In this document: one piece after another, positions 18,474 to 27,307 of the stretch
Numbering within the stretch: the first letter of the stretch is position 1
Layout of the letters: every line of letters starts with the position of its first letter
Made by a program: the position numbers and the translations under genes
Notes under the pieces: generated by a model
The model's database searches: none
Told to the model about the DNA's origin: nothing
Seen by the model: the letters and a program-made list of their open reading frames with translations, nothing else
Assembly (NCBI GenBank): GCA_937907705.1
Contig: CALCVP010000058.1
Coordinates: 14,239-78,238, forward strand
Source of the DNA: an uncultured Prevotella sp.
Lineage (GTDB): Bacteria; Bacteroidota; Bacteroidia; Bacteroidales; Bacteroidaceae
Reading direction: 5' to 3'
Length of the DNA: 64,000 nt

Positions 18474-19334
18474 TTATGTGGCTTGTTCAGGTTTGTTGGC
18501 AGCCTCTTCAGTTGTATTTTTCTCTTCGTTCACCACTTTCCTGTATATGTCGTCAACTACCAGTCCTGCAATGGTAAAGCCGAAGATGGCTGTAATATGT
18601 ACCATAGTTCCGTTAATCTGTGCTTTTGAACTGCACCATTCGTGGTTCACCAAGTTAGGGTCGCCAGGCCCGACCTTCGCCTTTGGACACATGCAAGCGC
18701 TGGTTCCGCAGGTAGAGTTGTGTCCGCGGTTCTGCAATAGTTCATCACTATAGACGCATTTGAACTTGTGGGCAGGATACACTTTCATCTTTCTGAACTT
18801 GCGGCGAAGTGCTGCGGCAAGCGGACAGCCCTTTACTTTCCAAAATTCAGCTACGCCAATCTTGGTAGGGTCCATTTTTAGTGCCGCGCCCATAGAGGAT
18901 ATGAAAGTTGCCTTGGTGTGGCAAGCATTGAGTATCAGCTCTACTTTGTCTTTCAGACTGTCTATTGCGTCTATGATATAATCATAGTCTTCTATATGGA
19001 AAGAGTCTGCTGTGGTCTCGTCGTAGATGCATTGCATGGCGTTGATTTCGGCATTGGGGTTAATCTCGAGCAAGCGGTTTTTGAGTGCATCTACCTTTAC
19101 TTGTCCTACCGTCTTGGTGGTAGCCATGAGTTGGCGGTTAATATTGGTGATGCATACACGGTCTGAATCGACAATGGTAAGCTTGCTGATGCCGGAGCGG
19201 ACAAGGCTTTCGGCACACCAACTGCCTACGCCACCCACACCGAAAATAATTACTTTAGTGGCTTGAGTGCGTTCCATGATCTTGTCGCCAACCAGTAATT
19301 GCATTCTTTTAAATATGCCTTTTTCTATTCCCAT
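18474..19334 (-). CDS. tcdA: tRNA threonylcarbamoyladenosine dehydratase
   Basis: This E1-like ATP-dependent enzyme cyclises t6A37 of tRNA to ct6A. The 286-residue product has the Rossmann nucleotide-binding motif GVGGVGSW (32-39). The family N-terminus QLLVGDKIMERT and the DAIDSLKDKV segment are also present. A cysteine-rich loop (CGTSACMCPKAKVGPGD) is seen in this subgroup. The last ~20 residues are a charged low-complexity tail. It starts 12 bases after folK and closes the operon. Confidence 0.93.
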   Translation of the reverse strand: MGIEKGIFKRMQLLVGDKIMERTQATKVIIFGVGGVGSWCAESLVRSGISKLTIVDSDRVCITNINRQLMATTKTVGQVKVDALKNRLLEINPNAEINAMQCIYDETTADSFHIEDYDYIIDAIDSLKDKVELILNACHTKATFISSMGAALKMDPTKIGVAEFWKVKGCPLAAALRRKFRKMKVYPAHKFKCVYSDELLQNRGHNSTCGTSACMCPKAKVGPGDPNLVNHEWCSSKAQINGTMVHITAIFGFTIAGLVVDDIYRKVVNEEKNTTEEAANKPEQAT

Positions 19335-19346
19335 CTTCTATTTGAG

Positions 19347-19796
19347 TTATTTGTTTTCTTGAAGTTGCTTGATAATGCCTTTGCCCTTGCTGTCGAGAAT
19401 TTCGCTGAGTGGCTTCATTACAAAGTCTCTTTCCAGCATTAAAGGGTGGGGGAGGGTAAGCTGCTTGCTGCAGAGCTTGATATCATCATAAAGCAGCAAG
19501 TCTATGTCTATTATCCTGTCATGATACACGCCCTGTACAGATTTCTGCTTTCTGCCCATTTGCTGTTCAATGTCTTGGGTGCTTTCAAGCACCTGTTGCG
19601 GTGTCAGCGATGTTTCTACACACACTGCGGCGTTGACAAAAAGATGCGATGAACTGAACCCCCACGGATCGGTAACATAAAAAGCTGATTGGCGTTTCAC
19701 CGTGCCAATCAGCTTGTTTATCTGAGTTATCGCATGTCTTATATTCAGCTCCTTATCGCCTAAATTGGTACCTAAGCTGAGATAAAGTGTGTGCAT
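19347..19796 (-). CDS. folK: 2-amino-4-hydroxy-6-hydroxymethyldihydropteridine pyrophosphokinase
   Basis: This enzyme transfers pyrophosphate from ATP to 6-hydroxymethyl-7,8-dihydropterin in folate synthesis. Starting at the ATG at 19796 it has 149 residues and begins [16 protein letters not shown]. It also shows FYVTDPWGF and the metal-binding region DRIIDIDLLLYDD, then LPHPLMLERDFVMKPL. The chosen start overlaps the queA stop by one base (TAATG), indicating translational coupling. A longer frame from 19832 would run into queA. Confidence 0.95.
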   Translation of the reverse strand: MHTLYLSLGTNLGDKELNIRHAITQINKLIGTVKRQSAFYVTDPWGFSSSHLFVNAAVCVETSLTPQQVLESTQDIEQQMGRKQKSVQGVYHDRIIDIDLLLYDDIKLCSKQLTLPHPLMLERDFVMKPLSEILDSKGKGIIKQLQENK

Positions 19797-20914
19797 TAGT
19801 CGTTTACGATAAGCATAGCGTCGCCGTAGCAACCGAATTTGTAACCGTTCTTTACTGCCAAGTGGTAAGCTTCCATCACAAGGTCATAGCCGCCAAATGC
19901 AGCAGTAGACATAATGAGCGTAGACATGGGGTGATAGAAGTTGGCAATCATGCTGTCTGCCAAGCCAAACTCATAGGGAGGGAAGATAAATTTGTTGGTC
20001 CAACCCTCATATTCCTTTAGCATCTTGTCAGTGCCGACAGCTGTTTCCGTGGCTTTTATTACGCTGGTGCCTACCGCACAGATATGATGTCCTGATTGTT
20101 TTGCCTCATTTACAGTCTTGCAAGCCTCGGCATTGATAAACATTTGCTCTGAATCCATCTTGTGCTTGGTAAGGTCTTCCACTTCTATATCGTGGAAATT
20201 GCCTAACGCGCAGTGCAGAGTGATGTAGGCAAAGTTAATTCCCTTGATTTCCATGCGCTTCATCAGCTCTCTGCTAAAGTGCAAACCGGAAGCCGGAGCG
20301 GTAACGGCGCCCTCGTTCTTGGCATAGATACACTGGAAATTTTCAAGGTCTTCAGGCGTGGCAGGACGCTTGTCTACGATATAATGGGGCAGAGGTGCCT
20401 CGCCTAACGCATAGAGGTCGCGCTTGAATTCATCGTGAGGACAGTCGTAAAGGAAGCGCAGTGTGCGACCTCTACTGGTGGTGTTGTCTATAACTTCTGC
20501 CACCATGGTGCCACTCTCGTCAAAGAACAGCTTGTTGCCGATACGTATCTTGCGGGCAGGTTCTACCAAAACGTCCCATAGACGCATCTCTTCGTTCAGC
20601 TCTCTGAGCAGGAACACCTCTATTTTAGCGTCGGTCTTCTCTTTTGTTCCATAGAGACGGGCTGGAAAAACCTTTGTATCATTGAATATGAATGCATCAC
20701 CTTCGTCAAAATAATCAAGTATATTGCGGAAGTCAAGGTATTCAGGTTGACCGTCTTTGCCTGTTATCGGTTTGCCGTCAGCATCCTTCTTGAACATGTC
20801 AATGGTTTGAGATTGCTTGTGAATAACCATCAACCGGCACTCATCGCGGTGGTATGGCGGGTTAAGGGCAATCAACTCTTCTGGCAATTTAAACTTGAAT
20901 TGTGATAGTTTCAT
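19796..20914 (-). CDS. queA: S-adenosylmethionine:tRNA ribosyltransferase-isomerase
   Basis: This enzyme adds the cyclopentane ring precursor from SAM to preQ1 at tRNA position 34, giving epoxyqueuosine. The 372-residue product shows the QueA pattern. The N-terminus is [51 protein letters not shown] and HCALGNF (preceding the [14 protein letters not shown] segment) follow, and [13 protein letters not shown] lies near the end. A roughly 20-residue insert around residues 40-60 ([13 protein letters not shown]) is typical of Bacteroidales versions. The folK start overlaps its stop. Confidence 0.96.
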   Translation of the reverse strand: MKLSQFKFKLPEELIALNPPYHRDECRLMVIHKQSQTIDMFKKDADGKPITGKDGQPEYLDFRNILDYFDEGDAFIFNDTKVFPARLYGTKEKTDAKIEVFLLRELNEEMRLWDVLVEPARKIRIGNKLFFDESGTMVAEVIDNTTSRGRTLRFLYDCPHDEFKRDLYALGEAPLPHYIVDKRPATPEDLENFQCIYAKNEGAVTAPASGLHFSRELMKRMEIKGINFAYITLHCALGNFHDIEVEDLTKHKMDSEQMFINAEACKTVNEAKQSGHHICAVGTSVIKATETAVGTDKMLKEYEGWTNKFIFPPYEFGLADSMIANFYHPMSTLIMSTAAFGGYDLVMEAYHLAVKNGYKFGCYGDAMLIVND

Positions 20915-21085
20915 ATAAATAATATCCTCCTGTTTTTATTGAAAGTGCTTGTTGTAAGACCGCTGTTGGCAACTGTTTATACCCTACTGGCGCTGCCATA
21001 AATGGGTTGGACGGCGGCATGAGCACCTTTGTAAGTGATTAATTTTGATGGTATATGGATTGTCAAGGATAGCAGCATGGACGTG

Positions 21086-21811
21086 CTATTTCTGCTTTGA
21101 CGTATAACACTCGTCCTCAATGGCTTGCTGATTGAGCCAATCTTCAAAGTCATCCAGCTTGATACAGTCCTCAATACGTATGCTTCCCACTCGAGTTCGG
21201 CATAAAGCAGTAAGGTAAGCACCACTGTTGAGCGCCTGACCGATGTCTCTTGCCAAGGCTCTTATATAGGTACCTTTGCCACATACCACACGAATTTTGG
21301 CTTGCATTGTATCAGGATTGAAGTCGACAAGCTCTATTTTATCTATTTGAAGCGTCTTTGCTTTCAGTTCAACATCAGCTCCATTTCGCATCAGTTTATA
21401 GGCCCTGTCGCCATTTATCTTACAAGCAGAGTAGGCTGGGGGCACTTGTTGTATCTCGCCAACAAACCGCTTGAGCGTGTTTTCTATCAAATCTTTGGTA
21501 ATGTGGGCTGTAGGATAGGTGGCATCCACCTCATGTTCCATGTCGAAGCTGGGCGTTGTAGCACCTAATTGCAGCGTTGCTGTGTATTCCTTTGTGTGCA
21601 ATTGCAGCTCTTCAATGCGCTTTGTAGCACGTCCGGTGCATAGAATTAACACACCGGTAGCCAAAGGATCAAGTGTGCCGGCATGTCCCGTTTTCATGCG
21701 TTTGATACCAAGTCGCCTTGATATAAGGTATCTTGCTCTTGCCAAAGCACCGAAACTTGACATGCGGTAGGGCTTGTTGATGCAGATGATTTCGCCTTCG
21801 TGAAAGTTCAT
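21086..21811 (-). CDS. truB: tRNA pseudouridine(55) synthase
   Basis: This enzyme makes pseudouridine 55 in the T-loop of nearly all tRNAs. The catalytic aspartate is D48 within GTLDPLATG (45-53). Other TruB motifs are [10 protein letters not shown] at the N-terminus, [18 protein letters not shown] and [15 protein letters not shown]. It has 241 residues and lacks the C-terminal PUA domain found in longer homologues. It lies 44 bases after uppP and 171 bases before queA on the same strand. Confidence 0.95.
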   Translation of the reverse strand: MNFHEGEIICINKPYRMSSFGALARARYLISRRLGIKRMKTGHAGTLDPLATGVLILCTGRATKRIEELQLHTKEYTATLQLGATTPSFDMEHEVDATYPTAHITKDLIENTLKRFVGEIQQVPPAYSACKINGDRAYKLMRNGADVELKAKTLQIDKIELVDFNPDTMQAKIRVVCGKGTYIRALARDIGQALNSGAYLTALCRTRVGSIRIEDCIKLDDFEDWLNQQAIEDECYTSKQK

Positions 21812-21855
21812 ATACGTTAATGCAGATCTTTATTTGTAATCGTTATGCACATGTG

Positions 21856-22656
21856 TTATGATAAAAATGAGCATGCAATGGTAATAAGTCCTGCAATGGC
21901 ACAATAGATTCCGAAGTACACGAGCTTGCCTTTCTTTACGATGTTAATCATCCATTTACAAGCCAGACATCCTGAAATGAAAGCTGCTAAGAAGCCCACG
22001 ATTAACGGTATAGTGTCTATTCCGCCCATAGCTTCTTCGCCTTTAAGACCTTTTATCACGTCAAGAAGAGCCTCACCGAGTATGGGAGGAATAACCATCA
22101 AGAATGAAAATTGTGCCAATTTTTCTTTTTTGTTGCCTAACAAGAGACCTGTAGCTATGGTGCTGCCAGAGCGGGAAAGACCCGGTAACACAGCTACTGC
22201 CTGAGCAAGACCTATGATGAAGGCATCTTTCATGCTGATTTTATCTTTTTGGCGTGGCTTTGCATAATAAGAGAAGGTAAGCAGCAGTGCTGTAACAAGT
22301 AGCATACAGCCTACTATCAGCAAGCCGGAACCGAATACTTCTTCTACTTTATCTTTGAAGAAAACGCCTACAATGCCTACTGGAATCATTGAAACAACGA
22401 TGTTGAGGAAGTATTTTGTTTCTTCATTGAGCTGGAACTTGAACAGTCCTTTCACTATCCAGTCAATCTCTTTCCATAGTATTACAAGTGTGCTCAGTAC
22501 GGTTGCCACGTGTACCATCACAGTAAATGTGAGGTTATCCTCACCGTTAATGCCAAAGAGTGCTGCTCCTATGGCCAAATGTCCACTGCTACTGACAGGC
22601 AAGTATTCTGTAAGTCCTTGTATAAGTCCGAGAATTAATGCTTCAAACCAATTCAT
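21856..22656 (-). CDS. uppP: undecaprenyl-diphosphate phosphatase
   Basis: This inner-membrane phosphatase (BacA family) recycles undecaprenyl pyrophosphate to the monophosphate used for peptidoglycan and surface glycan synthesis. Loss generally sensitises cells to bacitracin. The 266-residue polytopic protein has the two signature loops: [13 protein letters not shown] (14-26), with E17, and the PGLSRSGST segment with the arginine of the active site. It is the third gene of the operon, 243 bases after DUF3098. That gap contains several inverted words (for example ATAATGTTA / TAACATTAT) but no clear promoter. Confidence 0.95.
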   Translation of the reverse strand: MNWFEALILGLIQGLTEYLPVSSSGHLAIGAALFGINGEDNLTFTVMVHVATVLSTLVILWKEIDWIVKGLFKFQLNEETKYFLNIVVSMIPVGIVGVFFKDKVEEVFGSGLLIVGCMLLVTALLLTFSYYAKPRQKDKISMKDAFIIGLAQAVAVLPGLSRSGSTIATGLLLGNKKEKLAQFSFLMVIPPILGEALLDVIKGLKGEEAMGGIDTIPLIVGFLAAFISGCLACKWMINIVKKGKLVYFGIYCAIAGLITIACSFLS

Positions 22657-22899
22657 TTGTCTATATTTAAGTTATTAATTGTTGATGCTGTTGATGTGGC
22701 TTTATTCGCTTATTGCAATGTGCAGTTGCTGTCTATGCTGTGTGTGTGCTGTGCTTAAACGCTGTTATAATGTTATTCAAACTGCGTTCTAACATTATCC
22801 AAACGCAGCTAAGACACTGTTTAAGCATAGTCTAACGGGTGTATAAGCATTGCTTGCATGCTGCATGAAACGCCTACTGCTATTGTAAGAAAGTGCTGA

Positions 22900-23193
22900 T
22901 TAGTTGTTCTTGGGCTTGTGTATGATAGCGAAAATCATAGAAACAAAACCTATAAAGCAGATAACTGGAGCAACTTTAATACGCATGGTGCTGAATATTT
23001 CCGGGTCAAACACCTTCTCATTTGAGTTACCTCCACTCATGAGTATAAAGCCTAAAATAACGATAGCCATGCCTATTGCAAGCATGATAAAGTTAGTCTT
23101 GTCGAAAGCTAAGTCTTTCTTGTTGTCGGTAGACTGAGCAACTTTATTCTCAGTGCTGCTTATTGGGCTTCCTTCCAAATTCTTATTGTCCAT
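22900..23193 (-). CDS. DUF3098 family membrane protein
   Basis: This is a 97-residue protein with a charged N-terminus (about 40 residues) and two membrane helices (about 34-53 and 72-90) separated by a short polar loop containing a GGNSNEKVFDPEIFS segment. That architecture and the position between ftsX and uppP match DUF3098 of Bacteroidetes. Its function is unknown; position suggests envelope or division biology. Confidence 0.8.
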   Translation of the reverse strand: MDNKNLEGSPISSTENKVAQSTDNKKDLAFDKTNFIMLAIGMAIVILGFILMSGGNSNEKVFDPEIFSTMRIKVAPVICFIGFVSMIFAIIHKPKNN

Positions 23194-23329
23194 TGTTAAC
23201 TGAATTTATTGTGGCGCTGTTGTGCGCCAAGTCGTTATAATATGATAGTAACTTATTGTCGAATTAGCTGTATGTGGCACATTCTTTCTATCTTGTATCT
23301 GCCACTTTTCCGCTTTTTATTTCTCTGTT

Positions 23330-24208
23330 TTATATCTTATAGAGGTCTCCTGCTTTCATTCTTAAGAACCTGTTGACGGAGAAATAAGCACACAGCATGG
23401 TGATAATGATGCCAAACAGGAAAACTGCTGCTGCCGTAATGGCCATTACTTGCCATGTTATAACAGTCAGCACTCCTGGCTCGTAGCTATAAAGTGCATA
23501 GATACCAGCCCCTAAAGCAGCATTGGCCAGCACTGCTGCTAACAGACCGATACCTATGGCATTGCCAAGGAACGGGCGGCGAATAAATCCCCAGGATGCT
23601 CCCACCAGCTTCATGGTATGTATGGTAAAACGGCGTGCATAGACACCTAATTTTACAGTATTGTTGATGAGCGAGAACGACACACAAGTGAGCAGTACTG
23701 CCAAGATGAGCAATACTAAGTTGATTTTCTTTAAGTTCTTGTTTACGCTATCCATCAAATCCTGCGGATAGGTGATATCGCTGATGCGTGGGTCTTGCTT
23801 TAACTGTCTGGAAATCCATTTCAGCGAGTCGTTATTGGCGTAGACACCTTTTAACTGTACTTCAACAGAAGCTACGAAAGGATTTGTCCCTAAGAATTCG
23901 CTTGGGTCGGTACCCATGGCTTGTGTCTGTTCTTTTAGAGCTTGTTCTTTGCTGATATAAGTAATGTTGTTGATGTAGGGGCGCTTCTGTAGCTCGGCGC
24001 ATAAGTGCTTTGCTTCAGGATTTGTAATGTCTTCTCCCAACATCATGGTTACGGTGAGGTTCTCTTTAACATACTCTGACAAGTTCTTTGCCGTAAGAAC
24101 AGAGAACACTACCATACCCAAAAGAATAAGTACCAAGGCGGTACTAATGCATAGCGTTACACCCTGCAACCCATGTCGAGTGCCGGTTTTCTTTCTTCTT
24201 CTACCCAT
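23330..24208 (-). CDS. ftsX: cell division protein FtsX
   Basis: This is the membrane subunit of the FtsEX ABC-type complex that activates peptidoglycan hydrolysis at the septum. The 292-residue form has one N-terminal membrane helix (about 17-40), an extracytoplasmic domain (about 41-165) and three C-terminal helices with the FtsX permease pattern (AVLLTCVSFSLINNTVKL, TMKLVGASWGFIRRPFLG). I chose ATG 24208 (MGRRRKKTG) because the longer frame from 24244 overlaps a TTACTTTGC element (24241-24249) that looks like the -7 box. The ATPase FtsE is not in the window, which is usual for this phylum. Confidence 0.92.
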   Translation of the reverse strand: MGRRRKKTGTRHGLQGVTLCISTALVLILLGMVVFSVLTAKNLSEYVKENLTVTMMLGEDITNPEAKHLCAELQKRPYINNITYISKEQALKEQTQAMGTDPSEFLGTNPFVASVEVQLKGVYANNDSLKWISRQLKQDPRISDITYPQDLMDSVNKNLKKINLVLLILAVLLTCVSFSLINNTVKLGVYARRFTIHTMKLVGASWGFIRRPFLGNAIGIGLLAAVLANAALGAGIYALYSYEPGVLTVITWQVMAITAAAVFLFGIIITMLCAYFSVNRFLRMKAGDLYKI

Positions 24209-24411
24209 TATCGTGTGGCTATAATACACCAAAATTTGTTGCAAAGTAACAAAAAAAACTGCGGTTGTACAATAGTTTAACTACTATTAACTTGTAAAAG
24301 TAGGCTTTCTTTGGGCGCGTAGTATTTTTTTAGTCATAAAGTATTGGTGTTGGGTGCCTTGTTTAGTGTTAAACTTGAGTGTAAGAGCACTGCTATTTCA
24401 GAATTTTTGTG

Positions 24412-24419
24412 TAAGTTTG
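24412..24419 (+). promoter_or_regulatory. candidate -7 element of the radical SAM-MATE operon
   Basis: TAAGTTTG fits the TAnnTTTG consensus 43 bases upstream of the radical SAM start. No TTTG is present at the right -33 distance. Confidence 0.45.
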
Positions 24420-24462
24420 CACGTTCAAATCAACTAAGTGTGAAACAATATTTCTTTGTATT

Positions 24463-25242
24463 ATGAGTACAGTAATTTATCCGTCACCTATTTTTGGCCC
24501 CATACATAGCCGTAGGTTAGGCATTTCTTTGGGCATTAATCTTATGCCCAGCGATGGCAAAGTGTGTACTTTTGACTGTATCTATTGTGAATGTGGCTTT
24601 AATGCCGACCACCGACCGAAGCGCAATAGACCAACTCGTGAGGAGGTAAAGGTGGCTTTGGAGCAGAAGTTGAAAGAGATGTCGGCAGCAGGTCAGTTGC
24701 CGGATGTTCTTACTTTTGCCGGCAATGGCGAACCTACAGCACATCCTCATTTCCCTGAGATTATGGATGATACCATTGCCTTGCGTAATATCTACTGTCC
24801 TAAAGCTAAGGTCTCGGTACTGAGCAACTCTACTTTTGCCGACCGTCCGGCAGTGCATGCAGCCTTGATGCGCATAGACAATAATATATTGAAGATAGAT
24901 ACCGTAGACCCTGCTTATATAAATAAGGTAAATCGTCCTGTGGGCATTCATTATGATGTGAAGCAGATTATAGAGACTTTAAAATCCTTTAACGGTCATG
25001 TTATTATCCAAACCATGTTTATGCGTGGCACGATGGAGGGGCAGAGTGTAGACAATACTGGTGAAGAATATGTAAAACCCTGGCTTGATGCCGTGGCTTA
25101 TATCAAGCCTATGGAGGTCATGATATACACGATAGACCGTGAAACGCCAGACCATGATTTACTGAAAGCGCAGCCATCCGTGCTGGATGCCATTCGCGAT
25201 AGGGTAATCGCAATGGGTATTCCTTGTACAGCTTCGTATTAA
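24463..25242 (+). CDS. radical SAM protein
   Basis: This is a 259-residue radical S-adenosylmethionine enzyme. The 4Fe-4S ligands are C35, C39 and C42 (CTFDCIYC), followed by C44. GNGEPTAHP is the SAM-contacting GGEPT-like motif, and LSNST and KIDTVDP segments follow as in the elongator/wyosine-like radical SAM subgroup. No partner domain (SPASM, TRAM) is present. The substrate is unknown. It is separated from the MATE gene by only 19 bases, so the two are probably co-transcribed. An arrangement of radical SAM enzyme and exporter is compatible with making and exporting a small product, but this is only inference. Confidence 0.85.
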   Translation: MSTVIYPSPIFGPIHSRRLGISLGINLMPSDGKVCTFDCIYCECGFNADHRPKRNRPTREEVKVALEQKLKEMSAAGQLPDVLTFAGNGEPTAHPHFPEIMDDTIALRNIYCPKAKVSVLSNSTFADRPAVHAALMRIDNNILKIDTVDPAYINKVNRPVGIHYDVKQIIETLKSFNGHVIIQTMFMRGTMEGQSVDNTGEEYVKPWLDAVAYIKPMEVMIYTIDRETPDHDLLKAQPSVLDAIRDRVIAMGIPCTASY

Positions 25243-25261
25243 AAATCAGGTTAAAAGATTT

Positions 25262-26617
25262 ATGTCGAACATCAATGATATGACAGTAGGTTCGCCTACT
25301 AAAGATATTTTATGCTTTGCTGTGCCATTGGTATGTGGCTACATATTGCAGCAGATGTATCTGCTTATTGATGCTGCCATCGTAGGTCAGTATTTGGGTG
25401 TGGGTGCATTGGCTGCTGTGGGCGCTTCTTCTTCCATCATGTTTCTTATTATGGGTTTCTGTAATGGAGCGTGTGCAGGCTTTGCCATCCCCGTAGCACA
25501 GCAGTTTGGTGCCAAAGACTATCACCAGATGCGTTGCTATGTGAGCAATGCCTTGCGCATATCTGCCGTTATAGCTGTGGTCATTACGGTGTTTACCGCA
25601 TTGTTTTGTACCCGTATTTTGCGTATTGTCAACACCCCGGCAGATATATTCTCAGATGCTTATATCTTCTTGCTGCTCAATTTCTTGGCTATTCCTTTCA
25701 CAATGGGATATAATATCTTGTCTGGTTTTATCCGTGCTTTAGGAGACTCCAAGCAGCCTTTTTATTTCCTTATTGTATCCTCTTTGGTCAATATAGCTCT
25801 TGACTTCTTGCTGATAGTAGGTTTCAAGTTGGGGGTAGAGGGAGCAGGCATTGCCACGCTTTTGTCCCAAGCCTTTGCCACTGTTTTGTGTTGGCTGTAT
25901 ATCAGGAAGCACCTTACGCTGCTGTTGCCTCAGGGTGATGAGCGTGCTTATGATGACCACAAGGTAGGCCGCTTGCTCAATAATGGCATACCTATGGGCT
26001 TGCAGTTTTCCATTACAGCCATAGGTGTTATCATGCTGCAAAGTGCCAACAATGCTTTGGGTACCCTTTATGTGGCATCGTTTACAGCTTCTATGCGTGT
26101 AAAATATCTGTTTACCTGTGTGTTTGAAAACATAGGTGTGGCTATGGCCACCTATTGCGGTCAGAATATTGGTGCCTGCAAGCTTTACCGCATTAAGCAA
26201 GGTATCTTTTCTGCCGTTAAGATTATGTTGGTCTACTTTGCCCTCACCTTTATTGTCATTTATCCTTTTGCAGACGACATGATGCTGGCCTTTGTCAATG
26301 CCTCGGAAACCGATGTTATCAGCAATGCCGCCATTTACATGCGTATCAGCAACTATTTTTATCCTGTGTTGGGCCTGCTTACCATTTTGCGTTACAGCCT
26401 GCAGGGCTTGGGCTTTAGCAACTTTTCCATGCTGTCTGGCGTGATGGAGATGATAGCCCGTTGTGGAGTCAGCCTGTGGTTGGTGCCGGCTTTTCATTAC
26501 ATGGGGGTGTGCTATGGCGATCCTACGGCATGGGTGGCAGCCGATATATTCCTCATTCCTGCTATATTTTATGTGTATCGTAGGTTGCAAAGAAAGATGG
26601 GCGTGTCGAAATCTTGA
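25262..26617 (+). CDS. MATE family efflux transporter
   Basis: This is a 451-residue, 12-helix multidrug and toxic compound extrusion protein. It has typical N-lobe features (AVPLVCGYILQQMYLLIDAAIVGQ-type helix 1, then GFCNGACAGFAIPVAQQFGAKD) and the second-half repeat GLQFSITAIGVIMLQSANNALG. It is likely coupled to sodium or protons. It is co-directional with and 19 bases after the radical SAM gene. A second MATE protein of a different subgroup is encoded at 61427-62785. Confidence 0.93.
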   Translation: MSNINDMTVGSPTKDILCFAVPLVCGYILQQMYLLIDAAIVGQYLGVGALAAVGASSSIMFLIMGFCNGACAGFAIPVAQQFGAKDYHQMRCYVSNALRISAVIAVVITVFTALFCTRILRIVNTPADIFSDAYIFLLLNFLAIPFTMGYNILSGFIRALGDSKQPFYFLIVSSLVNIALDFLLIVGFKLGVEGAGIATLLSQAFATVLCWLYIRKHLTLLLPQGDERAYDDHKVGRLLNNGIPMGLQFSITAIGVIMLQSANNALGTLYVASFTASMRVKYLFTCVFENIGVAMATYCGQNIGACKLYRIKQGIFSAVKIMLVYFALTFIVIYPFADDMMLAFVNASETDVISNAAIYMRISNYFYPVLGLLTILRYSLQGLGFSNFSMLSGVMEMIARCGVSLWLVPAFHYMGVCYGDPTAWVAADIFLIPAIFYVYRRLQRKMGVSKS

Positions 26618-26645
26618 GAAGGCATGAGGCAGAAGCCTTGAAAAT

Positions 26646-26704
26646 AAAATAGCGAATACCGCTTATGCAGTCTGATTGGGTGCATAAGCGGTATTCGCTA
26701 TTTT
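26646..26704. terminator. 24-bp perfect hairpin, likely bidirectional terminator
   Basis: Bases 26646-26669 are perfectly complementary to 26681-26704 and enclose an 11-base loop. The stem ends are A4 and T4, so both strands would yield a GC-containing stem followed by U residues. It lies 29 bases after the MATE stop and separates it from the convergent luxS gene. Confidence 0.8.
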
Positions 26705-26733
26705 GGTAAATAAAGTACTCTTTTTGTCCTTAT

Positions 26734-26801
26734 AAGCAGGTGTTTATCATTCATTTAAATAATGAAGGCACATATACACGATTAATATTGAGCACCTACT
26801 T
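26734..26801 (-). repeat. dispersed 66-68 bp intergenic element, copy 1
   Basis: This element is bounded by the inverted words AGGTGTTTA (26738-26746) and TGAGCACCT (26789-26797). Its last 28 bases (26774-26801) match 49151-49178 at 24 of 28 positions, and all four differences are transitions. It lies just downstream of luxS; copy 2 lies just downstream of the ACS transporter gene in the same orientation. Confidence 0.6.
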
Positions 26802-26825
26802 ATATAATAAGGTGGCGCAGCGTGT

Positions 26826-27305
26826 TTACTCAGGGTAAACAAGGCGTTCCTCAGTAATGTGCTCCAAGGCTTCTTCCAGATACTTCTTGGCTTCCCATTT
26901 AGCCATGGGCAGGTCATGCAGCAGATAGTTTCCGCAGTCTTTTGGTGCAGCGCCAGGCACTTCGCCCTCAAAGTCAGCCACAAACTTAAAGGTTCTTTTC
27001 ATCAGCTCTACAATGTCTTTAGACTCATAGTCGCCTTTTACCAGCAGATAGTTGCCCGTAAGGCAGCCCATAGGTCCCCAATACACGATGCGGTCTTTCC
27101 ACTCTTCATCATTGCGAAGATAGGTAGCTGCTAGATGCTCAATGGTGTGCAGCGCACCTGGATGCAGTACAGGCTCGCGGTTAGGAGCCTTCATGCGTAT
27201 GTCGAAAGTAGTGATTACCTCGTTGCCCACTTGGTCTTTGCGCGATACATAGATGCCAGGCAGCAGCTTCTCATGGTTGATGGTAAAACTTGGAATCTTT
27301 TTCAT
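26826..27305 (-). CDS. luxS: S-ribosylhomocysteine lyase (AI-2 synthase)
   Basis: This metalloenzyme cleaves S-ribosylhomocysteine to homocysteine and DPD, the precursor of autoinducer-2. From ATG 27305 it has 159 residues starting MKKIPSFTINHEKLLPG, the normal family start; the open frame extends upstream into mtnN and is not used. The metal ligands H53, H57 and C124 and the catalytic E56 and C81 (GPMGCLTG) are all present (motif HTIEH). It starts two bases after the mtnN stop, so the two steps of SAH recycling are encoded together. Confidence 0.97.
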   Translation of the reverse strand: MKKIPSFTINHEKLLPGIYVSRKDQVGNEVITTFDIRMKAPNREPVLHPGALHTIEHLAATYLRNDEEWKDRIVYWGPMGCLTGNYLLVKGDYESKDIVELMKRTFKFVADFEGEVPGAAPKDCGNYLLHDLPMAKWEAKKYLEEALEHITEERLVYPE

Positions 27306-27307
27306 TG

